This document shows, piece after piece, positions 45,944 through 54,746 of a stretch of DNA of 64,000 nucleotides. Made by a program: the position numbers and the translations under genes. The DNA is from Nisaea acidiphila (GTDB lineage: Bacteria; Pseudomonadota; Alphaproteobacteria; Thalassobaculales; Thalassobaculaceae): contig NZ_CP102480.1 in assembly GCF_024662015.1 (NCBI RefSeq), positions 2,762,501-2,826,500 of the forward strand, in the 5' to 3' direction. The notes beneath the pieces are model-generated. The model was not told the origin of the DNA and did no database searches. It saw nothing but the letters and a program-made list of their open reading frames with translations. Position 1 is the stretch's first letter. Each line of letters starts with the position of its first letter.

Positions 45944-47169
45944 GAGCGCGGCGCTCCCGGCTTGCGCGCCGACCATTGGGTGACCGGCATCAGGGGGCGC
46001 CAGCCGTGATAGGGACCGACCGGCTCCAGCCGCGAGACGGCGATTCGCGTCAGCTCCCCGCCGAGTGTCGCGCGCGCCTCGGTGAGTTCCGCCTCGCCCT
46101 CCAGCGTCACCACGTTGGCAACCAGACGTCCGCCTGGCTTCAGCGCGTTCCAGCAGATTTCCAGCAGGCCCGGCGCGGTGATGCCGCCGCCGAGGAAGAC
46201 CGCGTCCGGTTCCTCCAGCCCGTCGAGCGCATCCGGTGCGGTGCCCTCGACGATTTTCAGAAAAGGCACGCCGAGCGTTTCCGCATTGCGACGGATGTTT
46301 TCGATCCGGTCGGATCGCGGCTCGACCGCGATCGCGCGGGCGAGCGGATCGGTGCGCATCCATTCGATGGCGATGGAGCCGGATCCGGCGCCCACGTCCC
46401 AGAGCAGCTGACCCGGACCGGGGCGCAGCGCGGCGAGGGTCACGGCGCGGACCTCGCGCTTGGTGAGTTGCCCGTCGCTCTCGAAGAAACTGTCATCGAG
46501 GCCTGGCGTCGTGCCGAGCGCCAGGGGTTTCGACGGCCCGGAGAGCTGTATCGCGACGGTGTTGAAATCGGCGCCGGGGGCGTGCGGCCAGTCCTCGGCG
46601 CTGCCCTCCAGCCGGGCTTCCTTCGGTCCGCCCATGTGCTCAAAAACGGTGATCGCGCTCTTGCCGAAGCCGGCGCCGGTGAGGAAAGCGGCGACCTGGC
46701 CCGGCGTCTCCCGCCCTTCGCTCAGCAGGATCAGCTTCGCGCCCGGCTGCAAGGCGGCGGCGAGCAGGGAGAGGGGGCGTCCATGAACGGTCAGGATTCT
46801 CACCTCCGCGAGCGGCCAGCCGAGACGGGCGGCAGCCAGCGAGAAGGCGGAGGGAGTCGGGATGACGACCATCTCCCCGACCGACAGTATCTTCGCTAAA
46901 GTCGCGCCGATGCCGTGCTGCATCGGATCGCCGGTCGCCAGCACGGCAACCTTCCGACCGCGCAGCTCGTGAATTCTGTCGATAAAATCCTGCAGCGGCG
47001 AGGGCCATTCGATGCGCTCGCGCCCGTCCTCCGGGAGCATGGCAAGATGACGGGCGCCGCCGATCAGGATCTCCGCACCCTTCAGCAATTCGCGGGCATT
47101 CCGGGAGAGGCCGTCGAGCCCGTCCTCGCCGATCCCGATGATGCGGAGCCAGGGTGTCTCGGTCCTCAT
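45940..47169 (-). CDS. cobL: Precorrin-6Y C5,C15-methyltransferase (decarboxylating)
   Basis: 409 residues, a CbiE-CbiT fusion. The CbiE half starts IIGIGEDGLDGLSRNARELL; the CbiT half has LLWDVGAGSGSIAIEWMR and PDAVFLGGGITAPGLLE. It methylates C5 and C15 and removes the C12 acetate carboxyl. Its start and stop each overlap a neighbour by 4 bases. Confidence 0.93.
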   Translation of the reverse strand: MRTETPWLRIIGIGEDGLDGLSRNARELLKGAEILIGGARHLAMLPEDGRERIEWPSPLQDFIDRIHELRGRKVAVLATGDPMQHGIGATLAKILSVGEMVVIPTPSAFSLAAARLGWPLAEVRILTVHGRPLSLLAAALQPGAKLILLSEGRETPGQVAAFLTGAGFGKSAITVFEHMGGPKEARLEGSAEDWPHAPGADFNTVAIQLSGPSKPLALGTTPGLDDSFFESDGQLTKREVRAVTLAALRPGPGQLLWDVGAGSGSIAIEWMRTDPLARAIAVEPRSDRIENIRRNAETLGVPFLKIVEGTAPDALDGLEEPDAVFLGGGITAPGLLEICWNALKPGGRLVANVVTLEGEAELTEARATLGGELTRIAVSRLEPVGPYHGWRPLMPVTQWSARKPGAPRS

Positions 47170-47819
47170 GCTGCCGCGTCCTTGCCGGCAAGAATGGCCA
47201 GCGCGTTCACGGCCGCCGAGGCCATCGCGCTGCCGCCGCGCCGGCCCTGAAGTGTCAGGAACGGCGGGAGGCCGCCTGTTTGGGTCAGCGCCGCTTTCGA
47301 TTCCGCCGCGCCGACGAACCCGACCGGGAAGCCGAGAATGACGGCCGGGCGCGGACCGCCCTCGAGGATCAGTTCCATCAGCCGGAAGAGCGCGGTCGGC
47401 GCGTTGCCGATGGCGACCACGGCGCCGCCGAGCTTCTCCCGCCAGAGCCCGACCTGCGCGGCGGAGAGGGTGGTCTCCTCTTCCTTTGCCAGCGCCCGTA
47501 CATGGGGATCGCGGATCAGGCAGAGCACTTCATTCTCCTGCGGAAGCAGCCGCGGTGTAATGCCGTGCGCGACCATGGCAGCATCGCAGATCACTGGCGC
47601 GCCCGCCGCCAGTGCCGCGAGTCCTGCGGAGACCGAGCCGTCAGAAAAGATCAGATCGGGCGCGATCTCCGGCATGCCGCAGGCATGAACCAGCCGGACC
47701 GCCACCTCGGCCTCCTCGGCAGCGAAACGCGCGAGGTCGGTCTCGGCGCGTACAATTTCGAAGGATTGCCGGTAGATGGAATCCGGATCTTTCTCGTAGC
47801 TGAAGACAGGCGCGGACAC
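47166..47819 (-). CDS. cobH: Precorrin-8X methylmutase
   Basis: 217 residues. CobH/CbiC motifs: SYEKDPDSIYRQSFEIVRAE, RLVHACGMPEIAPDL with the catalytic His, and PVGFVGAAESKAAL. It moves a methyl group from C11 to C12 to give hydrogenobyrinate or cobyrinate. 10 bases after cbiX. Confidence 0.95.
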   Translation of the reverse strand: MSAPVFSYEKDPDSIYRQSFEIVRAETDLARFAAEEAEVAVRLVHACGMPEIAPDLIFSDGSVSAGLAALAAGAPVICDAAMVAHGITPRLLPQENEVLCLIRDPHVRALAKEEETTLSAAQVGLWREKLGGAVVAIGNAPTALFRLMELILEGGPRPAVILGFPVGFVGAAESKAALTQTGGLPPFLTLQGRRGGSAMASAAVNALAILAGKDAAA

Positions 47820-47829
47820 GGGCCGGGGC

Positions 47830-48927
47830 TCAGTTGTCGGTCAGAGTACGAGGGCCGAGCGGATGGTCCGCATGCGGGTACGGATGGTGGTGATGGTCGT
47901 GCCCGTGTCCATGATCGTGATCGTGGGAATGGCCATGGCTATGGTGATGGTGACCGTCCCCATGATGATGGTGGTGATGCCCGTGATCGTGGTGATGGTC
48001 ATGATCATGGCTGTGCCCGTCCCGGTCCCCGGTGCCGATGCCTTCCACATGATGGTGATGGCTTTCCTGGGGCAGACCGACCTCCGCCTCGAAGCCGAGC
48101 ACCTGCTGGCGGTACTTGCACATCTGGCAGTTCATGTTGCCGGTGCCCTCGTCGATCTCGCGCACCCGGTCGAGGAAGGTCTCGATCACAAGCGGGTGGT
48201 CGTTCAGGTACGGCGCCTTGACGAACTCGATCTCCGGATGGCGCGCCGCGACCTTGTCGACATAGTCGTAGATCCGCGTCACCAGGATCCCGGTGAAGAG
48301 GAAATAGGGGAAGACGACGATGCGCTTGTAGCCGAGTTTGGCGGCATGCTCGAGCGCCGGTTCGACCAGCGGGAAGGTGACGCCGGAATAGGCGGTCTCG
48401 CCCCAGCCGAAGCCCATGCCCTCCCAGAGCATGCGCATCACCTTGGCGACGTTGGAGTTAGCGTCCGGATCGGAGGCGCCGCGGCCGACCACGACCAGCA
48501 TGGTCTCGTGCCGGGAGACGCCGTCGCCCGCTTCCTTCAGCGCCTCCTCGATGCGCTCGCCGGCGGCGCGGATCATCTTCAGGTCGATTCCGAGTTCGCG
48601 CCCGTAGCGGATCGTCACGTCTTCGGCGCCGGCCGCGTAGGTGTTCAGGACGGACGGGATGTCGTTCTTGGCGTGGCCGGCGGCGAACAGCATCCCGGGC
48701 ACGGCGAGCACGTCGGTGACCCCCTGTTCGCGCAGCGCGTCGAGGCCGTTGCGGATGATCGGGGTGGCGAACTCCAGATAGCCGTAATCGACCGGCAGGT
48801 GCGGCAGCTGTTCCTTGATGCGGATCGCAAGCTTCGCGAACTCGTCCACGGCCGCCTGATCGCGGCTGCCGTGTCCGCAGATCATCACACCCTGTTTCCC
48901 GCCGGAATTTCCGTCTGTCATGCTCAT
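47830..48927 (-). CDS. cbiX: Sirohydrochlorin cobaltochelatase, long CbiX with His-rich tail
   Basis: 365 residues. Two CbiX repeats: MICGHGSRDQAAVDEF with H19 and FAAGHAKNDIPS with H85, then a degenerate second half. Residues 265-270 are MNCQMC, the MXCXXC motif that binds a 4Fe-4S cluster in the Bacillus megaterium long CbiX. Residues ~290-357 are a run of His, Asp and Gly that probably holds metal. CbiX inserts cobalt into sirohydrochlorin early in the pathway. GGGGAAG precedes the ATG. First gene of the operon through cobM. Confidence 0.93.
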   Translation of the reverse strand: MSMTDGNSGGKQGVMICGHGSRDQAAVDEFAKLAIRIKEQLPHLPVDYGYLEFATPIIRNGLDALREQGVTDVLAVPGMLFAAGHAKNDIPSVLNTYAAGAEDVTIRYGRELGIDLKMIRAAGERIEEALKEAGDGVSRHETMLVVVGRGASDPDANSNVAKVMRMLWEGMGFGWGETAYSGVTFPLVEPALEHAAKLGYKRIVVFPYFLFTGILVTRIYDYVDKVAARHPEIEFVKAPYLNDHPLVIETFLDRVREIDEGTGNMNCQMCKYRQQVLGFEAEVGLPQESHHHHVEGIGTGDRDGHSHDHDHHHDHGHHHHHHGDGHHHHSHGHSHDHDHGHGHDHHHHPYPHADHPLGPRTLTDN

Positions 48928-49358
48928 ATCTTCCCCACCGCCGCGCGCACGGGGACGCGGAGAAAGGCTCTCCGCCCACGAGCCGCCGCGGATATCCTTC
49001 TTTTGGATCTATCCGCCCCCGGACCGTGCCGGGGCGCCCGTCACGTCAGTGTCCCGGGCCGCTGGTTTCTGGATAGAGGGTTCGGAGGAGCGCGACAAGT
49101 CCGGATCGGGCGGGAACTGTTTCGGAAGCGGCGTGAGAAGTTTTTTAGAGGCTTTCATGTCCGGGCCCGGGTGATCGGACGTGCCGTCGGGCCCTATGGC
49201 AAGCTGCGATCCCCTTATGAGCAACTCTTCCTATTGCCGCTCGTTTTGGCATAAAGAGGATATCAGCAGTTGCTTGGCCGGTCCGTACTGTCGGCTGGCC
49301 ATATTACCGCTGGCAGTCTATGTAGCGCTGACAAATGTCCGGTTCTGGGGACAACGTT
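48928..49358. other. Intergenic region between cbiX and nucleotidyltransferase
   Basis: About 430 bases between divergent genes. It must hold the promoters of the cbiX operon (minus) and the sugar locus (plus). I looked for a cobalamin riboswitch and found no B12 box or GAGCCAGGAGACC-type element on either strand. No convincing ORF. Confidence 0.5.
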
Positions 49359-50412
49359 ATGGATTTTATGGATGTCTTGGTCTCTGAGGACGACGACATA
49401 CTTTCGGTGCTGCGAAGGATTGACAGCGGGCGATCGCAAATCGCTCTAGTCGTCGATTCCGAGAGAAGGCTTGAAGGAACGGTAACGGACGGCGATATCC
49501 GCAGGGCGATTCTGGCCGGGCATTCCTTGAATGTACCTGTCGGAAAGATCATGAACCGCCCTCCCTATACCGCCGCTGCAAACGCCACGAGTGCGGAATT
49601 GCTGGCGATCATGCAGCGTCGTGTCATTCATCAGATCCCATTGGTCGATGACGGGGGACGGGTCGTACGGCTGGTCACGCTCGACGAATTGATGGAAGAG
49701 CGTAGATTATCGAACCGCGTCGTTATCATGGCAGGCGGGCTCGGAACGAGGTTGCGTCCCTTGACCGAGACGATTCCGAAACCGATGCTTCAAATCGGCG
49801 GGCAGCCGCTTCTGCAAACGATCATTGAAAGTCTCGCCTCTTACGGCTTCTACCGAATGACCATTTCGGTGAATTATCTTGGCGATCTGATCAAGGCTCA
49901 TTTCGGTGACGGTTCCCGTTGGGGGGTCGATATCGATTACCTGGACGAGCCTGACAAGAAAGGTACGGCGGGAAGCCTTTCGCTGCTCGCTGAACCTCCC
50001 TCCGTCCGAGCCATTTCTGGTCATCAACGGAGATATTCTCACCTCCCTGAATTTCCAGCATCTGATCGAGTTTCACCAGGTCAAGGAAAGCTGCGCGACC
50101 ATGGCCGTATACGAACACAAGATCCAGGTGCCCTACGGTGTTGTGGAGGCGGACGGCGACCGGATGGTCCGCATCATGGAGAAGCCGCACCACAGTTTCT
50201 TCGTGAACGCGGGGATCTATGTTCTGAACCCGGAGATTCTGGAGCTGATACCGAAGCAGGGCGTAATGGACATGCCGAGTCTCTTTGAAGAATTGCTGCG
50301 GTCCGGCCGCCATTCGGCAGTCTTCACGATTCGAGACCATTGGCTCGATATCGGGCATCCGCAAGACCTCGAAAGAGCCGAGGATCGCTTCGAGGAAATG
50401 TTCCGGTCCTGA
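49359..50412 (+). pseudogene. CBS-domain sugar-1-phosphate nucleotidyltransferase (PtmE-like), frameshifted
   Basis: Two frames form one protein. The first (start at 49359 behind GGGGACA; an in-frame ATG at 49335 has no ribosome site) carries two CBS motifs and then VIMAGGLGTRLRPLTETIPKPM. It runs to GTAGSLSLL near 49990. The next frame resumes at NLPPSEPFLVINGDIL and continues to 50412 with EKPHHSFFVNAGIYVL and WLDIGHPQDLERA. One extra base near 49980-49995 explains the break. CBS-nucleotidyltransferases such as PtmE activate amino sugars as GDP-forms for legionaminic acid. It could be a pseudogene, a sequencing error or a frameshift site. Confidence 0.8.
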
Positions 50413-50728
50413 AACCGGCTTAAGCTGCGGCGGTCGCCATCATCTCCGGTTTTCATACAGTCCAGCGCGTTTCATCTTGGGAGAACTCTCAGTTTTGAAG
50501 GTCTTCCCAGGCTGCAATTCACTCATTCGGTGGCGGTAGAACCGGTTCCGGCGTCAATGCGGCATGGCAAGACCGGCGCCCGATGTCCGAGCGGAAGCGA
50601 TAAACTCCTTCTTGGATAGAATTGCCCGCCCCGAGTTGCGGCCGGCATCCGCGTTTCAACCCGGTAGACACGCCCTTCCGATTCCGCGTACACAAAATCT
50701 GGATTCCCACACCTAGAGAGCCTCAAAA
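50413..50728. other. Intergenic region, no gene seen
   Basis: About 315 bases between the nucleotidyltransferase and the surface-carbohydrate gene. Only short ORFs in other frames; nothing convincing. More AT-rich than the adjacent core genes. Confidence 0.5.
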
Positions 50729-52066
50729 ATGAGCGTTTCCCGCATTCTATATCTGCCGATCGAAGAGGCGGTGCGAGATCTTGATGCACGCATTTTGCTG
50801 GCTCTCCGGGCGGTCGACGCTGGCTGGCAGGTGGTGTTCGGCCAACAGTGGCTCTTGGTGCGCAATCTCCGGGCCATGCCCGCCGGGGTGATCTATTTCA
50901 AAGGGGCCAACCGTATCCAATCCAGTTGGATGCAGGAGGCGACCAGAACCGGAAACCTTGTCATCGCCTGCGATGAAGAGGCCACCGTCTTGGCGCGGCC
51001 GGATATCTTGAAGCGAAATGTGAATGATGAAGCTCTTCAGCTCGTTCATGCTTTCTTTGCCCAAGGGCGTCATCAGCGCGATGTTCTTTCGCAGCTATAT
51101 CCGCAATTCGCTTCGAAAATTCGGATGTCCGGAAGTACGCGTTTTGACCTTCTTCGTCCTCAATATCTGCAGCCGAGACTCGAAAGAGCGAAGGCTCTCA
51201 AGGAGCAGTACGGCGACTTCATACTGATCAACACGAATTTCGGGTATGCGAACTCGAATTGGGGGTCGCCGGAAGATTTCGAGAAGATATTGGAAAATGT
51301 CGGAATTGCGGATTTTTCCCGCGAGGAAGACAGACAGATGGTCAAAGACCGCTACGACTTCGAGAAAAGCACGATGGATGCGTTCATGTCGCTCATCCCT
51401 CGCCTTGCTGAACGGTTCCCCGATCAGAGTTTTGTGATACGCCCGCACCCGGCTGAGGACAGTGCGATTTGGGAAGAACTTATCAATGACAAGGTGAAGA
51501 ATGCTCACGCCATATTCGAAGGTTCGGTCATTGATTGGATTTTGGCTTCGAAGCTGCTGATCCAGAACTCTTGCACGACAGGTATTGAAGCAGCCTTTAT
51601 GAAGTGCCCCTGTGTTTCCTATGCCATCGGGGACCACCCGTTTTTGGATGTCTACACCTCAAATCGGGTGAGCAATATCATCTTTGACGAAAACACTCTC
51701 ATCGATGTTGTTGATCAGGTCTGCAAAGGAAATCCGGAAAAAGTTGCTCAGTATTTTCTGAAGGGAGGGGACTTCGCCGAGTATTTCCACCTGGAAGATA
51801 AGCGCCTAGCATGTGATGTGCTCTTCGAGCAGATCGTTGAAATTGTGAGCGGCCGGTTGGACGAAAGCGGCCGATGGGAAAAACGAGACGGTTACCTCGA
51901 AAGCTATCCACGGCAAAAGTGGCAGGTGAACAAGTTCGACAAGAGCCTCGGCCAGATGGTGAAGGACGTGAGTCGGATTGCAGATGGTAATAAATTCGCC
52001 CATCCCGGTGAGATGCGGCTCGAAAACGTCGCCGACTCGCTCTTTCTCCTGACAAGGCCGGATTGA
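50729..52066 (+). CDS. Surface carbohydrate biosynthesis protein
   Basis: 445 residues, resembling the family named surface carbohydrate biosynthesis protein, with a GT-B-like layout. Segments include LPIEEAVRDLDARILLALRA at the start and YFKGANRIQ. Later come SFVIRPHPAED, and IQNSCTTGIEAAFMKCPCVSY, a nucleotide-sugar-binding-like loop. It is found near nonulosonic acid and LPS genes in other bacteria, where it may be a transferase for the acid sugar. The exact reaction is unknown. Visibly more AT-rich than the cob genes. Confidence 0.72.
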   Translation: MSVSRILYLPIEEAVRDLDARILLALRAVDAGWQVVFGQQWLLVRNLRAMPAGVIYFKGANRIQSSWMQEATRTGNLVIACDEEATVLARPDILKRNVNDEALQLVHAFFAQGRHQRDVLSQLYPQFASKIRMSGSTRFDLLRPQYLQPRLERAKALKEQYGDFILINTNFGYANSNWGSPEDFEKILENVGIADFSREEDRQMVKDRYDFEKSTMDAFMSLIPRLAERFPDQSFVIRPHPAEDSAIWEELINDKVKNAHAIFEGSVIDWILASKLLIQNSCTTGIEAAFMKCPCVSYAIGDHPFLDVYTSNRVSNIIFDENTLIDVVDQVCKGNPEKVAQYFLKGGDFAEYFHLEDKRLACDVLFEQIVEIVSGRLDESGRWEKRDGYLESYPRQKWQVNKFDKSLGQMVKDVSRIADGNKFAHPGEMRLENVADSLFLLTRPD

Positions 52067-52107
52067 AGCCGGTATTCTGAAGAAATAACGTTCTTTTAAG
52101 GCTAGAT

Positions 52108-52980
52108 GTGACGACCGGTTCCCGTTCCTCGCTGTTCTGCTTTGGGCTAGGTTTCACTTGCGCGCGTCTGGCGGCCCGCTTGAAGGCCGCACGTTGGGAT
52201 GTCGCCGGAACCAGCCGGTCACCAAGAGCATCCGACAATGCCGATCTGGTCACTTTTGACGGGACATCGCCGATTGAGCCCGCAATTTTCCGGGGCGTCA
52301 CACACATCATCGCATCGATCCCGCCGGGCGAGGCGGGAGACCCGGCACTGGTACGGCATGCCGCCGATTTGCGCATGCTGCCGGATCTGCGCTGGGTCGG
52401 CTATCTCTCGACACCGGCGGTTTACGGCGACAGGGGCGGCGCGCTGGTAAGCGAGGAGGACGCGCCGCGCCCGGGCTCCGAACGCGGGCGGCGCCGGCTT
52501 GCCGCGGAGCGGGCCTGGGTCGAGGCATTTGAGGGGACAGCCGTGTCGGTGCAGGTCTTCCGCCTGTCCGGGATATACGGTCCGGGGCGGAGCGCGCTCG
52601 ATCAGCTGCGAGCCGGGACGGCCAGGATCATCGACAAGCCGGGTCAGGTCTTCAATCGGATTCATGTGGACGATATCGGCACCATCCTCATGGCGTCCAT
52701 GGAACGGCCGCACCACGGCCGGGTCTATAATGTCGCCGATGACGAGGCCTGTCCGAGCGGTGACGTGATCCGCTACGCCGCCGAGCTGCTGGGAGTGCAG
52801 CCGCCGGCGCCGATTTCCTATGACAGCGCGGAACTGTCGCCGATGGCGCGCTCCTTCTATGCCGAGTGCAAGCGGCTCGATACGACCCGGATCAAGACCG
52901 AACTTGGCGTCGAACTGGCTTACCCGACCTACCGGGAAGGTTTGCGGCGCATTCTTGACGACTTGGAAAGCGCCGCGTAG
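52108..52980 (+). CDS. NAD-dependent epimerase/dehydratase family protein (SDR, YeeZ-like)
   Basis: 290 residues from a GTG. The Rossmann start is FCFGLGFTCARLAARL, a GxGxxxxxL pattern, and STPAVYGDRGG replaces the usual catalytic YxxxK zone, so activity may differ from classic epimerases. FRLSGIYGPGRSALD and NRIHVDDIG match extended SDRs. It lies in the sugar locus, but YeeZ-like proteins also occur alone. The substrate is unknown. Confidence 0.7.
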   Translation: MTTGSRSSLFCFGLGFTCARLAARLKAARWDVAGTSRSPRASDNADLVTFDGTSPIEPAIFRGVTHIIASIPPGEAGDPALVRHAADLRMLPDLRWVGYLSTPAVYGDRGGALVSEEDAPRPGSERGRRRLAAERAWVEAFEGTAVSVQVFRLSGIYGPGRSALDQLRAGTARIIDKPGQVFNRIHVDDIGTILMASMERPHHGRVYNVADDEACPSGDVIRYAAELLGVQPPAPISYDSAELSPMARSFYAECKRLDTTRIKTELGVELAYPTYREGLRRILDDLESAA

Positions 52981-53011
52981 AGCGGAGATGTCATTCACAA
53001 AGGGGGCAAGT

Positions 53012-53665
53012 GTGTCACGGGCACCGGTCCATATTGTCGGCTGCGGCGGGCACGCGAAGGTCATCGCGGCGATGATTGAGGGCGGAACTCGCTACGAGGT
53101 CGCCTCTTTCGTGGATCGCGATGCCCGCGCAGAGGCTACATTTCTCGATCGGCCGGTGATCGGCGAGAATGCATTCCTCGCGGCCGGGTCGGGAGAGGCC
53201 GTGGTCGTCGGGCTCGGAGAATGGCTGCGGCGCAAGGACGCCGTCGCGCGGCTCCGCGCTGCCGGTTGGACCGATTTCCCGGCGGTGATCGACCCGTCGG
53301 CGGTGGTGGCGGCTGATGTCCAGGTCGGCGAGGGGGCCGTCCTGATGCCCGGCACCGTGGTTAATCCTGGCACGGAGATCGGTGCCTTCTGCGTGCTGAA
53401 TACGGGTGCGGTTCTCGATCACGATTGCAGTATGGCGGATGGCTCGGCCCTGGCGCCAGGCGTGACCGTCGGCGGCGGATGCCGGATCGGCGCCGGGGCC
53501 TATCTCGGGATCGGCGCGTCCCTCGCGCATGGTTGTTCCGTCGGGAACGGCGCGGTCCTGGGAGGCGGCGGTTTCCTCATGCAGGACGCCGGTCCGGGAG
53601 AGTTCTGGGCCGGTGTGCCGGCAACGTTCGTCCGCAAGCGCGCGGCTGACGAAACCGTTTTGTGA
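53012..53665 (+). CDS. NeuD/PglD-like sugar O- or N-acetyltransferase
   Basis: 217 residues from a GTG at 53012 with AGGGGGC upstream; an ATG at 52988 is the alternative. The N-terminal Rossmann part has HIVGCGGHAKVIAAMI. A left-handed beta-helix of hexapeptide repeats follows (AVVAADVQVGEGAVLMPGTV...GTEIGAFCVLNTGAVLDHDC), with the catalytic His in LDHDC. Enzymes of this family acetylate sialic acids or their precursors using acetyl-CoA. Its stop is 6 bases before the NeuB-like start. Confidence 0.85.
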   Translation: MSRAPVHIVGCGGHAKVIAAMIEGGTRYEVASFVDRDARAEATFLDRPVIGENAFLAAGSGEAVVVGLGEWLRRKDAVARLRAAGWTDFPAVIDPSAVVAADVQVGEGAVLMPGTVVNPGTEIGAFCVLNTGAVLDHDCSMADGSALAPGVTVGGGCRIGAGAYLGIGASLAHGCSVGNGAVLGGGGFLMQDAGPGEFWAGVPATFVRKRAADETVL

Positions 53666-53671
53666 TTGGCT

Positions 53672-54700
53672 ATGACACAGGAATTTGAGCGTCGCCGCAC
53701 CTTCGTCATCGCGGAGGCAGGTGTGAACCATAACGGCGATCTCGCCCTGGCCCGCCGGCTTGTCGAGATTGCGGCCGAGGCGGGCGCGGATGCCGTCAAG
53801 TTCCAGACTTTCACTGCCGCCAGCCTTGTCGCGGCGTCGGCGCCGATGGCCGAGTATCAGAAGGCCAACACCGGCAGCGACGCGTCCCAGAAAGACCTGC
53901 TTTCAGAGCTCGAGCTTCCGTTCGAGGCCTTTGTAGAGCTCGCTGAACTCGCACGAGAGAAGGGGGTCGAGTTCATGTCGACCGCCTTCGATCCGGAGAG
54001 CCTTTCCCATCTCCTCGAGCTCGGGGTGCGCCGCCTGAAAATCCCGTCCGGCGAAATCACCAATCCGGAACTTGTCTCGGCCATCGGGGCTGCGGGCCTT
54101 CCGGTGATCATGTCGACCGGGATGGCCGATCTTGTCGAGGTCGGGCAGGCGCTCGGCTGGCTCGAGGAAAGCGGCGCGCGGGAGATATCTCTGCTGCATT
54201 GCGTCAGCGACTATCCGGCTGATCCCGCGGACGCCAACCTTGCGGCGATGGACACGCTGCGCGCGGCCTTCGGGCGCCCGGTCGGCTGGTCCGACCATAC
54301 GCTCGGCGATACGGTGACGATCGCCGCCGTCGCCCGCGGTGCCGAGATCGTCGAGAAGCATTTCACCCTCGATACGGATCTTCCCGGCCCCGACCACAAG
54401 GCGTCGCTCGATCCGGCCGGGCTGAAGCGGATGGTGGAAAACATCCGCATCACAGAATCGGCAATCGGTTCCGGCGAAAAGAAGCCGACCGCGGCGGAGC
54501 GGAAGGTCGCCCTCGTCGCCCGCCGCAGCATCGCCTCGAAGCGGGAGATCGCGGCCGGTGCCGGAATCGTGATGGAGGACCTCACCTTCCTCAGGCCGGG
54601 CACCGGGCTCCCGCCCGCGGAGGCGAAAACTCTCGTCGGACGGCGGGCGGCGCGGACTATTCCGGCCGGGACGATTATCGTCCTTTCCGACCTTTCCTGA
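53672..54700 (+). CDS. neuB: N-acetylneuraminate synthase-like (NeuB family)
   Basis: 342 residues from the ATG at 53672. A TIM-barrel NeuB domain with VIAEAGVNHNGDLALARRLV, AGADAVKFQTF, KIPSGEITNPELV, STGMADL, HCVSDYP, GWSDHTLGD and EKHFTLD. The C-terminal SAF (antifreeze-like) domain is at ~280-342 (ARRSIASKREIAAGAGI). It condenses phosphoenolpyruvate with a six-carbon amino sugar to form a nine-carbon acid. Sialic, legionaminic and pseudaminic synthases look alike, so the product is open. Confidence 0.9.
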   Translation: MTQEFERRRTFVIAEAGVNHNGDLALARRLVEIAAEAGADAVKFQTFTAASLVAASAPMAEYQKANTGSDASQKDLLSELELPFEAFVELAELAREKGVEFMSTAFDPESLSHLLELGVRRLKIPSGEITNPELVSAIGAAGLPVIMSTGMADLVEVGQALGWLEESGAREISLLHCVSDYPADPADANLAAMDTLRAAFGRPVGWSDHTLGDTVTIAAVARGAEIVEKHFTLDTDLPGPDHKASLDPAGLKRMVENIRITESAIGSGEKKPTAAERKVALVARRSIASKREIAAGAGIVMEDLTFLRPGTGLPPAEAKTLVGRRAARTIPAGTIIVLSDLS

Positions 54701-54746
54701 GCGGTTCGGGCTTGCGGTCTTCCGGACCGCTCCCCATTTTCCGCGC

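Noticed and set aside
47880-48060. Apparent tandem repeat or CRISPR-like DNA
   Set aside because: The CAT/CAC-type repeats encode the His-rich tail of CbiX. There are no regular spacers.
49200-49330. Possible sigma-54 promoter (TGGC...)
   Set aside because: TGGCA occurs but the TTGC half at the right spacing does not.
48928-49358. Possible second cobalamin riboswitch before the cbiX operon
   Set aside because: No B12 box, no CCCCCGCAACTG element and no GAGCCAGGAGACC end were found on either strand.
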